Shown: positions 18,208 through 27,858, numbered from the stretch's first letter. The stretch: DNA of 64,000 bases from Acidobacteriaceae bacterium UBA1307 (GCA_002307235.1 DBTV01000037.1:15699-79698), one strand, 5' to 3'. Program-made: numbers and translations. Notes: generated from the sequence alone by a model not told the origin.

Positions 18208-19631
18208 TTTTTCCCATGGAAGTTGAAACGATGGCGCGCCTTGTTTCGACGGTGGCGCTGACGTCGCTTTGGCAGGGTACGATGATTTTTTCGGGTCTGG
18301 CCCTGTGCCTGCGGCTAGGCCCGCGCACGACGGCGACACAGCGATTCGCCCTGTGGGCCGCGGCTTTTGTGGCCATGCTGGCTCTTCCGTTGCTTCCGTC
18401 CGTGGCTGCGAACTTCGCGCATTCGGTCGCTGCATCCGGTGCTGTGGCCGCGTCGGAATCGCGTCCATGGCTTGAACTGAATGCACGTTGGAGTTTTGCG
18501 ATTGCCGCGCTCTGGTTGTTGATCGCGTTGACGCGGCTGGTGACCTTGGCGATGCATGCGGTCGTTGTGCATCGCATCCGCCGCGAGGCGACGCCGGTGC
18601 TGGAGCAGAGCTGCGTGCGCGGTGTGCAACCCCTTGTGGGGCGCGGGTGCGCTGTTCTTTGCGCGACGACGCGCGTGGAGCGGCCTTGCGTGGTCGGCTT
18701 CTTTCATCCGCGCATTCTGATTCCCGACTGGCTTTTGCCGAAGCTGACCGATGCGGAGTTGCGGCAGGTTGTGCTGCATGAGTGCGAGCATCTGCGTCGC
18801 TGCGATGACTGGACGAATCTGGCGCAGAAGTTGGCGCTGGCCCTGTTTCCGTTGAACCCTGGCCTTGCCTGGGCAGAGCGGCGTCTTTGCCGTGAGCGCG
18901 AGATGGCCTGCGATGAGGGCGTGGTGCGGCAAACCCGCGCGCCACGCGCCTATGCTGCCTGCCTTGCCTCGCTTGCCGAACGTGGACTCGATGCCAAGTT
19001 GCTGCGTCGCGTCGAAGCGCTTTCGCTCGGAGCCTGGCAGCGTCGTCCAGAGCTTGCCGAGCGTGTGTACAGCTTGTTGCGTGGCAAGCAGACGTTGCGC
19101 CCCGCCGGTCGCCTGGCGCTGGCCGGAGTGCTTGGATGTGGCCTATGTGCTGCAACCGTAGGACTGGCTCGTTGCCCGCAGTTGGTTGGATTCGTGACCC
19201 CCGAGGCGCGTGTCTCCATGGCGCATGTGTCTGCTGCACATGAAGCGAATCATGCGACAGGCAGGTTTGTGGAAGCGCGTGTAACGAAGCCTCAGGCGTA
19301 TCGCGTGGCAACGAAGAAGCTGGTTGTACCGGGCATGGACGAGAGTGCGACGACACAGGTTGCACAACTGGATGCCCCGGTGCAGAGCTCTTCTGTTGGC
19401 GACGCGGTGTTGCAGGTCGTCGCGCAGGAGCCGCAACATGGCGGTCAGCAGTGGGTTGTGCTCACGATGTGGCGGCAGGCGGATGCCGCGCAGGTCTCTG
19501 ATGCGAATTTGCACACGGAGACAGAGAGGCAAAACGCGGCTCTGCGCGCTTTGCTGACGAGATTTCTGGAACACCAGGCCAGAGAGCGCGAGGCGCAGGC
19601 CCGCGCGGAATGGCTGATCTTCGAACTTTAA
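18204..19631 (+). CDS. M56-family (BlaR1-like) membrane metalloprotease
   Basis: 475-residue membrane protease of the BlaR1/MecR1 type. N-terminal hydrophobic helices (residues about 15-50 and 85-115) precede a cytoplasmic zinc-protease domain with HECEH at residues 192-196 and a downstream ACDEGV motif. A further hydrophobic helix lies near residue 310. The C-terminal 150 residues replace the penicillin-binding sensor of true BlaR1 with an unrecognised Ala/Gln-rich domain ending in a coiled-coil segment (RFLEHQAREREAQARAEW). The signal sensed is therefore unlikely to be simply a beta-lactam. It is coupled to the repressor gene and is followed by htrA. Confidence 0.88.
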   Translation: MIFPMEVETMARLVSTVALTSLWQGTMIFSGLALCLRLGPRTTATQRFALWAAAFVAMLALPLLPSVAANFAHSVAASGAVAASESRPWLELNARWSFAIAALWLLIALTRLVTLAMHAVVVHRIRREATPVLEQSCVRGVQPLVGRGCAVLCATTRVERPCVVGFFHPRILIPDWLLPKLTDAELRQVVLHECEHLRRCDDWTNLAQKLALALFPLNPGLAWAERRLCREREMACDEGVVRQTRAPRAYAACLASLAERGLDAKLLRRVEALSLGAWQRRPELAERVYSLLRGKQTLRPAGRLALAGVLGCGLCAATVGLARCPQLVGFVTPEARVSMAHVSAAHEANHATGRFVEARVTKPQAYRVATKKLVVPGMDESATTQVAQLDAPVQSSSVGDAVLQVVAQEPQHGGQQWVVLTMWRQADAAQVSDANLHTETERQNAALRALLTRFLEHQAREREAQARAEWLIFEL

Positions 19632-19665
19632 CCCATTCAAAATTTTCTTCCCGGAGGAAACGAAC

Positions 19666-21180
19666 ATGCATGCAGTAACTAATTCTTTAAGGGCAAGAGC
19701 AGGCAAGAGCGGTGCGACGTTGGCGTTGGCCGCGATGATGGCGGGTGCTCTTGTGACTGGGCCGGTTGCGCGTGCTTCCGCGCAGCAACTGGATGAAAAC
19801 AGCATTGCGCCATTGACCGCACTCGATAGGGCGACGGAAGCCGTTGCGGCGCGCGTCACTCCTGCTGTCGTCACGATTTCCGTCACCGCGAAGGTGACCG
19901 AGAGTGCGCAGCAGCAAGGTATGTTGCCGCCCGGCTTCCAGTTCTTCTTCGGCAATCCGCAGGGCCGTCAACAGCCGCAGGAGCGCGTGGAACACGGCGT
20001 TGGCAGTGGTGTGATCATTGCGCCCGACGGTTACATCGTGACCAATGCGCACGTGGTCAACAATGCCACCAAGATTAGTGTGGCCATGAATGATCAGCAC
20101 ACCTCTACGGCCAAGCTGATCGGCGTCGACAAACTCAACGATCTGGCTGTGATCAAGATCGAGAAAAAGAATCTGCCTACCATCGCCTGGGGCGATTCGA
20201 CCAAACTGCATCCGGGGCAGACCGTGCTGGCCTTTGGCAGTCCCTTCGGAATCTTCAGGTTTTCGGTAACGCGCGGCATCATCAGCGCGCTTGACCGGCC
20301 CAACATGGATACGAACGATCGCTACAAGCCGGGCCAGTTTATTCAGACCGATGCGGCGATCAATCCTGGTAACTCCGGTGGCCCGCTGGTCAACGCGCAT
20401 GGCGAGTTGATCGGCATCAACACCTTCATCTATTCGGGCTCGGGCTCCTTTGCCGGCGCGGGTTTTGCGATTCCCTCGCAGACGGTCAAGACCGTTGCCG
20501 AAGCGTTGATCAAGGACGGCGTGGTGCATCACGGCTACATTGGTGTTACGTTGGATCTCGTGACGGCGGATTTGGCGGAGGCCTTTAATCTGCCCGATGT
20601 GAGCGGCGCGGTGATCGGCGAGGTGAAGAAGAATTCTCCTGCCAGTCGTGCAGGCTTGCAGCATGACGATGTGATTCGCGAACTCAACGGGAAGAAGATC
20701 GCCAACAGCAGCGAATTGCAGGCCCTGCTTTCGCAAACCGCGCCAGGAACCACCGTTTCGCTGGGTATTCTGCGCGAGGGCAAGCCGCAGACGATCAAGG
20801 TAAAACTAGGTGAACTCGATGCCAAGGCCCAGTCCGCGGGAGAGGATGCCGAGGCAGAGACCGAGGCCAAACCGGGCAAGCTCGGCGTGACCATTGCTCC
20901 GATCAATGACGATGCGCGCCAGCAGTTGCAGTTGCCTGAAGATATCAAGGGGGTGGTCGTGGCCGAGGTTCGGCAGGGAAGCCCGGCCGACGATGCCGGA
21001 TTAGCGCAGGGCGACGTGATCCTCGAGGTCAATCATCATGCGATTACGAGTACCGATGCCTTTGGAAAAGAGGTGCTCGCGACTCCTGCCGAAAAGACCA
21101 TTCTGTTGCGTGTCTGGTCGCACGGTGGCGCTGGCTATCGCGTGATCCATCCCGATGCCAAGAGTGAAGACGTGCAGTAG
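19666..21180 (+). CDS. Do-like serine protease (HtrA/DegP/DegQ)
   Basis: 504-residue periplasmic serine protease/chaperone. A signal peptide is followed by a trypsin-like domain with triad His129 (VTNAHVV), Asp159 (LNDLAVIKIE) and Ser237 (NPGNSGGPLV). Two PDZ domains occupy roughly residues 290-385 and 405-495 (GVTIAPINDDARQQL; VRQGSPADDAGL). GGAGGAAACG precedes ATG 19666. It lies 34 bp after the M56 protease gene, so its expression may belong to the same BlaI-controlled unit. Confidence 0.93.
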   Translation: MHAVTNSLRARAGKSGATLALAAMMAGALVTGPVARASAQQLDENSIAPLTALDRATEAVAARVTPAVVTISVTAKVTESAQQQGMLPPGFQFFFGNPQGRQQPQERVEHGVGSGVIIAPDGYIVTNAHVVNNATKISVAMNDQHTSTAKLIGVDKLNDLAVIKIEKKNLPTIAWGDSTKLHPGQTVLAFGSPFGIFRFSVTRGIISALDRPNMDTNDRYKPGQFIQTDAAINPGNSGGPLVNAHGELIGINTFIYSGSGSFAGAGFAIPSQTVKTVAEALIKDGVVHHGYIGVTLDLVTADLAEAFNLPDVSGAVIGEVKKNSPASRAGLQHDDVIRELNGKKIANSSELQALLSQTAPGTTVSLGILREGKPQTIKVKLGELDAKAQSAGEDAEAETEAKPGKLGVTIAPINDDARQQLQLPEDIKGVVVAEVRQGSPADDAGLAQGDVILEVNHHAITSTDAFGKEVLATPAEKTILLRVWSHGGAGYRVIHPDAKSEDVQ

Positions 21181-21317
21181 AAATTTTCGACAGCAAAGCA
21201 TTTTTCCCATTGCTGTAGAGCGAAAGCAGGATGCCGAGGGTCTTTTTCCTCAAGAAAAAGACCCCTTGCACGCAATCGAACACGGCACGGGTATTGGAAA
21301 AATGCTCTAAAAACAGA

Positions 21318-21350
21318 GGGTCGCGCCATGCATTCGGCGCGGCCCTTTTC
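21318..21350. terminator. Bidirectional hairpin terminator
   Basis: Stem GGGTCGCGCC / GGCGCGGCCC with an 8-base loop, followed by TTTTCT on the + strand and an A/T-rich tail on the other. It separates htrA from the converging Ig-like gene. Confidence 0.75.
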
Positions 21351-24022
21351 TATTGCACGGTGATGTGAATCGTGGTGGAGTGCGAGAGCGTGCCAGAGGT
21401 AGCGGTAATGGTCACAGTCGCGCTCTTTGGCGTGTACTGGAAGGTGCAGGCCGTGAGCGAGGTCGCCAGCGCAAGCGTCAGCCACGCCAGCGCAAGCCAG
21501 CGACGCGCGGCACGGCGCAGACGCCATGCGCATGGAAGCAGAACGAGGCAGAGTGCAATGAGCGCGCGCGTGTGCAGGGCCACAAAACTGGAGGCCATCG
21601 TGATGGTGAGCGTGCTTTGCGGATGCGTGATGCCTGCCGCGAGCGAGGATGGCGCAAAGCTGGCCGTCGTTTGGGGCGCCATGCCGGAGATGGCAAAGGT
21701 CATGGGCCCTGCGAGTACCGTGCCCACAGCCGGTGTCGTCAATAGTAAAAAAGTTGCGCATTGCCCCAGATCCAGCGTGGCGGAATTGCTGCCTTGCACC
21801 GTGAGCGTGAAGTCGTCGATCTGTTGTGCGAGTGCGGCGCTGGTGGCGCTGTGGTAGTTGGTGTCGCCGGAGTAGACGGCCGTGATCGCATGCGTGCCGA
21901 GCGTGAGAGCGGCTGTGGTGTAGCTGGCCGATCCAGAAGAGAGAGCCGTTGTCGAAAGAAGCGTTGTTCCGTCATAAAACGCAATCGTGCCGGAGGGCGT
22001 GATCGAAATTGCGCGCACCGTTGCGGTGAAGGTGACTGCGTTGGAAAGAAAGGCCGGATTACTCGACGAGGTGAGCGTGATAGGGGGCGTTGCATTCAGC
22101 ACGGTGATCGGCACGGTGGCGGAAGACGCGGTGTAGTGTACGGCGTCGGTGGGCGTGAGCGTCGTGTGGAGAGTGTACGTGCCTGTGGTGAGAATCGTGC
22201 CCGTTTCCGGCGTATAGGCAAAGGTGCCGGCAATCGCCGAGGTCGCGTTGAGTTGGGTCGCGCTCAGGGCTGTTCCATAAAGAATGTCGGAGGGCGCAGG
22301 CCAAAGGATCGCCGGTTGTTGCTGAAAGATGACCGGATCGGAGGCGGTGACGTTGCTTGAAAACGAAGGGCTGGCGATAGTCGCTGTAACCTGGCTGGTA
22401 TAGCTCGAAAGATTGTTTGCCGCATAACTTGGAATGGTTACGGAAAGCAGGATGCGGTTGCTGGCGTTTGCGGTCAACCCTGTCGTGCGTGTGCAGGTGA
22501 GCGTCGCCAAAGTGCATTGCCATTCCCCGCTCGACCCGGTAAGCGCGGTGGCCGTCATGCCTGCAGGCAGGGTGAGCGTGAGCGCGGCCGAGGAATCGAT
22601 CGACAGCGTGGAACTGGTATTGGTCGTGGTGATTTCGAGCGTGTCGGCGGTGTCGCCCTGCTTTACGATCATGGGATCGGGTGAGAAGGCGAGCGCGAGA
22701 GAGGGAATGACCACGGGTTGCACAAAGCTGCTCAGATCGAAGAGCGCATATTCGAGCATGGCCTCCTGCGCGCTCATCGTGCTTGTGGCCGGGCACTCAT
22801 TGGGAAAGTAGAGCCCGGTGTTTGAGTAACGTACGCCGGTCGTGGTGCCTGGGTCCATGACGTGATACTCGTTGAAGAGTACGCGGCCGCACTGTGCCGA
22901 GGAATCCGCGCCCACCGGCGTATTGAAGGTCATCTGCATGATGGGATTGTTGTCGTTGCTGTCGTTCAGCGTGAGCCATGCCTGCGTTGGCGCGATTACA
23001 GTGTTGAAGTCGTGCCGCAGCGTGCTGATCGAAACCTCGTCGGAGTGTGTGACGCCCTGCGCATCCTTATACGACGCGCCTGCCAGATTGAGCCATTGCG
23101 CCAGCGTCGCGCCATCGGTAAAGCTCGTGTTGATGGTGGCGATGCCAGGGTCCGGCGTTGGATAACTGAGGTTCGTGTTCCAGTCAGCGACGGCAGGAAA
23201 GGGAGAATTATCCGGTGCGTTCGGGTCGAGCCACACGTAGTTGAAGTGCGTGGCGAAGATGCGGCCTCCGGCGTTGGCATAGTGCAGCACGTTGGTCAGC
23301 GCGGCAGAGCTCTTTGCGTACTGCGCTCCGGGGCAGGCAAACAGAACCATGTCGTACTGGCTCAGGCGCGTGGCATTCTCCGTCAGCGTGCTTGTCGTGG
23401 GCGTTGCGCCGTCGATGGCCGCGCCGCCGCCAAGCGTGTCCACGTAAAGATGAATGCGCCCGCCGGGATTCTTCGTGCCATTGTCGTCGCTAAATTCGCT
23501 GTCGCTGATCCCCATGTCGCGCAGCACGCATTCCAGCCCGTCGACACTGCCGGTCGAAATGGCGATGAGCGGAATGTCGCCCTGACTATGGTTGGCCGGC
23601 ATGTGCAGGGCAAGCCCTGTGACGGGATCGCTGGCCACGGTGAGAGGAAATTGACGCCGCCATTTGCCCGCCTGAATGACGAGTGTGTAACTGGCGTTCG
23701 TGGGAACCTGCGTCAGTGTGAAGCTGCCATCGGCCGCGGTGAAGGTCGAGGCTACGCCGCTCGGAGCATTTTTAGTCGACAGGCATTGCACGCCGGCGGG
23801 CAGTGCGGCGGGCGTCGTCGCTGAAAGATAAACCAGCACATTTGCGAGAGGTAACGAATGCGCCGTGGTGCGTGGATCGTAGACGACGCCGCTCACCGTT
23901 GTCGTTTGTGCCGCGGCCAGAACGGTGCTGCACAAAAAGGCCGCAAGCAGTGTCCGACGACAGGCGGCGTGGGCTCTGTGTCGTGATACAACGATGCCGG
24001 AGACAATGCGCATGGTTCTCAT
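21350..24022 (-). CDS. Large exported Ig-like repeat protein with carboxypeptidase-regulatory-like domain
   Basis: About 890 residues. The start is best placed at ATG 24022, giving a signal peptide ending STVLAAAQ; the frame is open upstream but non-homologous. Domains in order: a CarboxypepD_reg-like beta sandwich (TVSGVVYDPRT...ADGSFTLTQVP), a region with a flavodoxin/GATase-like segment (YDMVLFACPGAQYAK), a DUF11-like beta domain, an MBG-type repeat (ILYGTALSATQL), and a Big_3-type Ig repeat (TPSGTIAFYDGTTLL...AVYSGDTNY). A hydrophobic, Arg-rich membrane segment (ALIALCLVLLPCAWRLRR) and a last short beta stretch follow. Probably cell-surface or secreted; function unknown. Confidence 0.75.
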   Translation of the reverse strand: MRTMRIVSGIVVSRHRAHAACRRTLLAAFLCSTVLAAAQTTTVSGVVYDPRTTAHSLPLANVLVYLSATTPAALPAGVQCLSTKNAPSGVASTFTAADGSFTLTQVPTNASYTLVIQAGKWRRQFPLTVASDPVTGLALHMPANHSQGDIPLIAISTGSVDGLECVLRDMGISDSEFSDDNGTKNPGGRIHLYVDTLGGGAAIDGATPTTSTLTENATRLSQYDMVLFACPGAQYAKSSAALTNVLHYANAGGRIFATHFNYVWLDPNAPDNSPFPAVADWNTNLSYPTPDPGIATINTSFTDGATLAQWLNLAGASYKDAQGVTHSDEVSISTLRHDFNTVIAPTQAWLTLNDSNDNNPIMQMTFNTPVGADSSAQCGRVLFNEYHVMDPGTTTGVRYSNTGLYFPNECPATSTMSAQEAMLEYALFDLSSFVQPVVIPSLALAFSPDPMIVKQGDTADTLEITTTNTSSTLSIDSSAALTLTLPAGMTATALTGSSGEWQCTLATLTCTRTTGLTANASNRILLSVTIPSYAANNLSSYTSQVTATIASPSFSSNVTASDPVIFQQQPAILWPAPSDILYGTALSATQLNATSAIAGTFAYTPETGTILTTGTYTLHTTLTPTDAVHYTASSATVPITVLNATPPITLTSSSNPAFLSNAVTFTATVRAISITPSGTIAFYDGTTLLSTTALSSGSASYTTAALTLGTHAITAVYSGDTNYHSATSAALAQQIDDFTLTVQGSNSATLDLGQCATFLLLTTPAVGTVLAGPMTFAISGMAPQTTASFAPSSLAAGITHPQSTLTITMASSFVALHTRALIALCLVLLPCAWRLRRAARRWLALAWLTLALATSLTACTFQYTPKSATVTITATSGTLSHSTTIHITVQ

Positions 24023-24369
24023 GGTTTGTGAATCGTTTCTTTCGCACGGCAGCGGCCTTGCGCGGATACTCCAGAGGGTTGACTTCATACAATCCATCGG
24101 CGAGGGCGGCTTGCGGCGGCACGAAAAGGGCGTCGCGCAGGCCGAAGGGGTGCCGTTCCAGAGCTGAAATAAAAATGGACTCTGCGGGGTTACTTCCGTG
24201 ATTTTTAGGTTTTGTTGCAGATAGAGCTTTAAGGCTCTGAGGTTGCTGAAGATACGATGTGCTTTCAAAAGAAGGGCGTCCGCAGGGGCGGCGTCTGGTT
24301 CTGCCTGTGGCGGGTGTTCTTGGGCTGTGGCCTGTAAACTCGGAACGCGGGCAGACGTCTACCAGAGTG

Positions 24370-24966
24370 ATGAAGAGTGAGACTGCGGTATGCATCAACG
24401 ATTCTCTTCTGGTGGAGGAGCGGCCCGAGCAAGCATGGGAGGCGGCCACGGAGGAGTTTTCTCAAGTCGTATTGGAATGTCGGCCACGCGTCTATCGATT
24501 CCTGCTGGCTTCGACGCGGGACCTTGATCTGGCCGAGACGCTGACGCAGGATTGCCTTCTCAAGGCGCACCGGAATTGGAAGCACTTCCGGGGAGAGTCA
24601 TCGGTGATGACCTGGCTGTTGCGTATCGCCATCAATCTCGAAAAGGATTATTGGCGGAATCGCAGATTGCAGTTCTGGCGGCAGATGCAGGTTCATCATG
24701 TGGATGTGGATGAGGCCAGCGAGTGGCTGCCTGCGCGGGAGTCATCGGCGGAACAACAGTTGCTGGCCCGCGAGCAGGTCAAGCAGGTCTGGAAGGTTGT
24801 CGAGCAATTGAGCGCCCGGCAAAAAAACATCTTTCTTTTGCGTGTCGTTGAAGAGATGGAACTAAGTGAGATTGGGCGCCTGTTGACGTTGAGCGAGGGG
24901 ACGGTGAAGGCGCACCTGTCTCGGGCATTGACGCGGGTACGGGAAAGCGTGCGAGGCATACGATGA
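24370..24966 (+). CDS. ECF-type RNA polymerase sigma factor
   Basis: 198-residue sigma-70-family factor. Region 2 (VYRFLLASTRDLDLAETLTQ...FRGESSVMTWLLRIAINL) and region 4 (LSARQKNIFLLRVVEEMELSEIGRLLTLSEGTVKAHLSRAL) are both clear, with no region 1 or 3. The frame is open to 24259, but ATG 24370 gives the normal length. The stop overlaps the start of the next gene by 4 bases, the usual arrangement for an ECF sigma and its regulator. Confidence 0.9.
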   Translation: MKSETAVCINDSLLVEERPEQAWEAATEEFSQVVLECRPRVYRFLLASTRDLDLAETLTQDCLLKAHRNWKHFRGESSVMTWLLRIAINLEKDYWRNRRLQFWRQMQVHHVDVDEASEWLPARESSAEQQLLAREQVKQVWKVVEQLSARQKNIFLLRVVEEMELSEIGRLLTLSEGTVKAHLSRALTRVRESVRGIR

Positions 24967-25430
24967 CGACGAGAGAGAATCGGCCACAGGATTTAACGGA
25001 GATCGAATTGGAACTCGAGCAAACTCTGGGGCATTTTCGGGAAAGTGTGCACGCGTGGAGTGAAAAGGCATATCGGCGGCCGCACGTGGTGCAAACGACG
25101 AGGCCGAGCGTGCGTTGGCGCCTGGTTTGGGGAGCGGCTGTCGGATGCTTGATGGCGGTGGTTTGTGTCGATGGCGCGTTGTATGCGCGGCATCACTCGC
25201 AGGCGCAGGCTGTTGTTTCCCAGTTGGCCGTGACTGAAACCGCTTCGGCCCAAGCTCCGGCGCGGACAGAGAGGCAGCAGGCGCGGGAGAGCGAGGGCCC
25301 CAGGGGAGAAGAGGCGCACAAGGCCGCGCCAGAAAAGGACTTGCTGGCCATGGTGGATCGCGATGTCTCCCGCCAGATTCCCGCGGTTCTGGATCCTTTG
25401 GCGCAATGGATGGATGACAGTGAGCAGTAA
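24963..25430 (+). CDS. Single-pass membrane protein, probable anti-sigma factor
   Basis: 155 residues with no strong family match by eye. A short cytoplasmic N-terminus (about 55 residues, acidic then basic) is followed by one hydrophobic helix (WRLVWGAAVGCLMAVVCV) and a low-complexity periplasmic tail. Topology, 4-base overlap with the sigma gene, and position ahead of a Spy-like gene all argue for an anti-sigma factor, but a zinc-finger (HXXXCXXC) motif is absent. Role inferred from context only. Confidence 0.65.
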   Translation: MTTRENRPQDLTEIELELEQTLGHFRESVHAWSEKAYRRPHVVQTTRPSVRWRLVWGAAVGCLMAVVCVDGALYARHHSQAQAVVSQLAVTETASAQAPARTERQQARESEGPRGEEAHKAAPEKDLLAMVDRDVSRQIPAVLDPLAQWMDDSEQ

Positions 25431-25490
25431 GTCCTGCTCTCTGTGACTCAAACAAAAACAGATATTCCCGAAAAAGGGAGAGGAGTGGCG

Positions 25491-26078
25491 ATGAAAATTC
25501 TGTCGGGTGTACGTTGGTTGCTTTTGGTAGTGGGTGCGGGGTTGATGACCAGTGGCGCGCGTGCGCAGGGGCCGGGCGTTCCCGGGCCGGGGTTCGGCGA
25601 GCATAAGCCTCCCATGGAGCGGTCGTTGGGCGTTGGCAGCGCATGGGGCCAGTGGTGGAATCATCCGCATGTGATTGAGAAACTGAAGCTGACAGACGAG
25701 CAACGCAAAACCATGGATGCAGTCTTGCTTGAGCATCGCAAGCGGCTGATTGACTTACGGGCGAATGTGCAAAAAGGTGAGCTCGATTTGGAGCCTTTGA
25801 TGAACGCCGATCAGCCGAATGAGGCTAAGCTGTTGGCCCAAATCGACCTTGTGGCGCAGTCGCGGGCGGAACTGGAAAAGGCCAATGCGCGCTTTTTGCT
25901 TGCGTTGCGCAACAAGATAACTCTGGAGCAATGGAAGCAACTACAGGAGTTACGCCTTGAATCGCGGCGCGAGCACGGACCATGGAATGCGTCGGGAACG
26001 CAAAAGGAACAGCGTCCTTTTCAGGGCCATGGGCCGGTGCGCGGGGACTCTGCTCCTGCGCAGAATGGATTGCAATAG
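25491..26078 (+). CDS. Spy/CpxP/ZraP-like periplasmic protein (LTXXQ family)
   Basis: 195-residue exported protein. ATG 25491 follows GGGAGAGGAGTGGCG and gives a signal peptide ending TSGARA. The mature part is mostly helical and begins with KLKLTDEQRKTMDAVLLEH, the LTxxQ-like signature of Spy/CpxP/ZraP chaperones that sense envelope damage or metals. It is followed by paired helices and a Pro/Gln-rich tail. Third gene of the sigma/anti-sigma cluster, hence a likely target or co-regulator of that envelope-stress sigma factor. Confidence 0.75.
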   Translation: MKILSGVRWLLLVVGAGLMTSGARAQGPGVPGPGFGEHKPPMERSLGVGSAWGQWWNHPHVIEKLKLTDEQRKTMDAVLLEHRKRLIDLRANVQKGELDLEPLMNADQPNEAKLLAQIDLVAQSRAELEKANARFLLALRNKITLEQWKQLQELRLESRREHGPWNASGTQKEQRPFQGHGPVRGDSAPAQNGLQ

Positions 26079-26160
26079 ATTCCGTCGTGCACTCTCTGGT
26101 GTAAGGCAGTGTTGTTTCATGAGTGAGTGAAGTAAGTTTACAGAATGTTTTTAAAGCGTT

Positions 26161-26198
26161 GGCGGTAGAAGAGAGAGTCTTCTACCGCCTGTTTTTTT
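26161..26198 (+). terminator. Rho-independent terminator of the sigma/anti-sigma/Spy operon
   Basis: A 12-base stem, GGCGGTAGAAGA / TCTTCTACCGCC, with a small loop, followed by TGTTTTTTT. Confidence 0.9.
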
Positions 26199-26374
26199 GT
26201 GGCGACATGGAAGACGTGTCCTGAACAGGGCAATGATCGGCTGGAAACAGGTCATATTTGTGTCTCGTTTTCGATGCTATCTGATGCGCAATCAAACACA
26301 TTATGGATCGTAGCTATACATAAAAGGCGATATTGCCGCAAAAGAAGCCATGTGCGATTTAAAAAATTATGACT

Positions 26375-26401
26375 AAAGTTATTGAGGGCCGTTCCGATGA
26401 A
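26375..26401 (+). promoter_or_regulatory. Sigma-28 (FliA)-type promoter of the flagellin gene
   Basis: TAAAGTTA, an 11-base spacer, then TCCGATGA. This is close to the enterobacterial sigma-28 consensus TAAAGTTT-N11-GCCGATAA and sits 107 bp before the flagellin start. Confidence 0.75.
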
Positions 26402-26507
26402 GGGGGTGGATGCAGAACGCTCTCCGGAAGAAGTGAGCGAATGGCGCCGGTAAGTTGCCAGGTTGGCCGGCGCATTGAAGCAGAGCATCCAAGAAGGAGT
26501 TGAGTCC

Positions 26508-27752
26508 ATGGCCCTCGGCGTATTGAATAACCTCTCAGCCGTGTATGCGGAAAACAACCTAAACAAGACCAATGCGAATTTGCAGACGGTTTTGCAGCAG
26601 CTGTCTTCGGGCTCGAAGATCAATTCGGGGGCGGACGATGCCGCAGGTTTGTCATTGGTCAATGGGTTGGGTGCAAACTCCACCGCACTGACGCAGTCCT
26701 CGACGAATGCCACCGAAGGCGTGGGGCTTTTGCAGGTGGCCGATGGCGCGCTATCACAGGTGACCACACTGCTTGACCGAGCCATCACGCTGGCCACGGA
26801 GGCGTCGAATGGCACTCTGAATACGGCGCAGGCGTCGGCCGCCAATCAGGAGTATCAGTCGATTCTGTCGGAGATCAATAACATTGGTTCGACGACGACC
26901 TACAACGGCAATCAGGTTTTCATTGGCTCGACCGTCGACATCTACACAGGCGACTCTTCGGCCAAAGGCGGATCGATTGATAGCTTGTACTTTGCCAGCC
27001 TGAGCTCTGCAAGCCTGGGTGATACGGGTGGCACGGTAATGCAGAGCAGCGATGGCTACTTTTATGATCTGACAAGTGGCACGACGCTGGCGACGACCGG
27101 CGACTCGGTTTCCGGTACGCTTACCTTTGCGGTGACGGATGCGACGGGATCGATCACGACGATTACAGAGAGCTCTTCGACGATGAGCGGACTGATTACC
27201 GCGATCAACAACGCGCATATCCCCGGAGTGACCGCAAATCTTGTCACCAAATCGTCTGTGGTTACGGGCAGCAGCTCGACGAATACCGGACTCGAGATTT
27301 CCAACACGAATGCCAATGTCACAATCAGCGGATCGATTTCCGATTCAACTTCGGGAGCCTCATCGGTTTCGGGCGCAGCGAATACGGGAGCGACGACGGC
27401 CATTTCCTACAAGTTTGCCAGCGGTGGTGACACGACCATTGATCTGAGCACGACGAGCCTGACTTCGACGGCGGGCGCGCAGCTTGCGCTCAAGCTTATT
27501 AACCAGGCCGTGACCATGGTGGCGGCGCAGGATGGCTATCTGGGTGCGCAGATCAACACCATGAGCGCGATCAGCACGGTGATGAGCACGCAGCAGGAAA
27601 ATGTGCTTTCGGCGCAGAATGCGGTGCAGGCTACCGACTATGCTTCGGCGACTTCGAATATGTCGAAGTATGAGGTGTTGACACAGACCGGCATTGCCGC
27701 ACTGGCGCAAGCCAACAGCGTGCAGCAGGAAGTGACCAAGCTGCTGCAGTAA
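26508..27752 (+). CDS. Flagellin
   Basis: 414-residue flagellar filament subunit. The conserved D0/D1 N-terminus (NLNKTNANLQTVLQQLSSGSKINSGADDAAGLSL) and C-terminus (QENVLSAQNAVQATDYASATSNMSKYEVLTQTG...ANSVQQEVTKLLQ) are intact. The variable Ser/Thr/Gly-rich D2/D3 region lies between about 160 and 320. AAGGAG precedes ATG 26508. No other flagellar genes are near, so it is a single-gene unit with its own sigma-28 promoter and terminator. Confidence 0.93.
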   Translation: MALGVLNNLSAVYAENNLNKTNANLQTVLQQLSSGSKINSGADDAAGLSLVNGLGANSTALTQSSTNATEGVGLLQVADGALSQVTTLLDRAITLATEASNGTLNTAQASAANQEYQSILSEINNIGSTTTYNGNQVFIGSTVDIYTGDSSAKGGSIDSLYFASLSSASLGDTGGTVMQSSDGYFYDLTSGTTLATTGDSVSGTLTFAVTDATGSITTITESSSTMSGLITAINNAHIPGVTANLVTKSSVVTGSSSTNTGLEISNTNANVTISGSISDSTSGASSVSGAANTGATTAISYKFASGGDTTIDLSTTSLTSTAGAQLALKLINQAVTMVAAQDGYLGAQINTMSAISTVMSTQQENVLSAQNAVQATDYASATSNMSKYEVLTQTGIAALAQANSVQQEVTKLLQ

Positions 27753-27822
27753 CCCTGAAATAAGTTCGGAAAAAAGTTTAGCAACAACGTTGCATTGCGG
27801 CACTTCAAGACAACCCAGGGAC

Positions 27823-27858
27823 GGGCGGCGGCAGAGAGCAATCTTTGCCGCCCTTTTT
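27823..27858 (+). terminator. Rho-independent terminator after flagellin
   Basis: GGGCGGCGGCA pairs with TTGCCGCCC (a small bulge) and is followed by TTTTT. Confidence 0.8.

Noticed and set aside
17749..19365. 538-codon open frame opposite the M56 protease gene
   Set aside because: Composition is His/Arg/Pro/Gln rich without domains, and it lies antisense to clearly coding BlaI and M56 genes. A GC-rich shadow.
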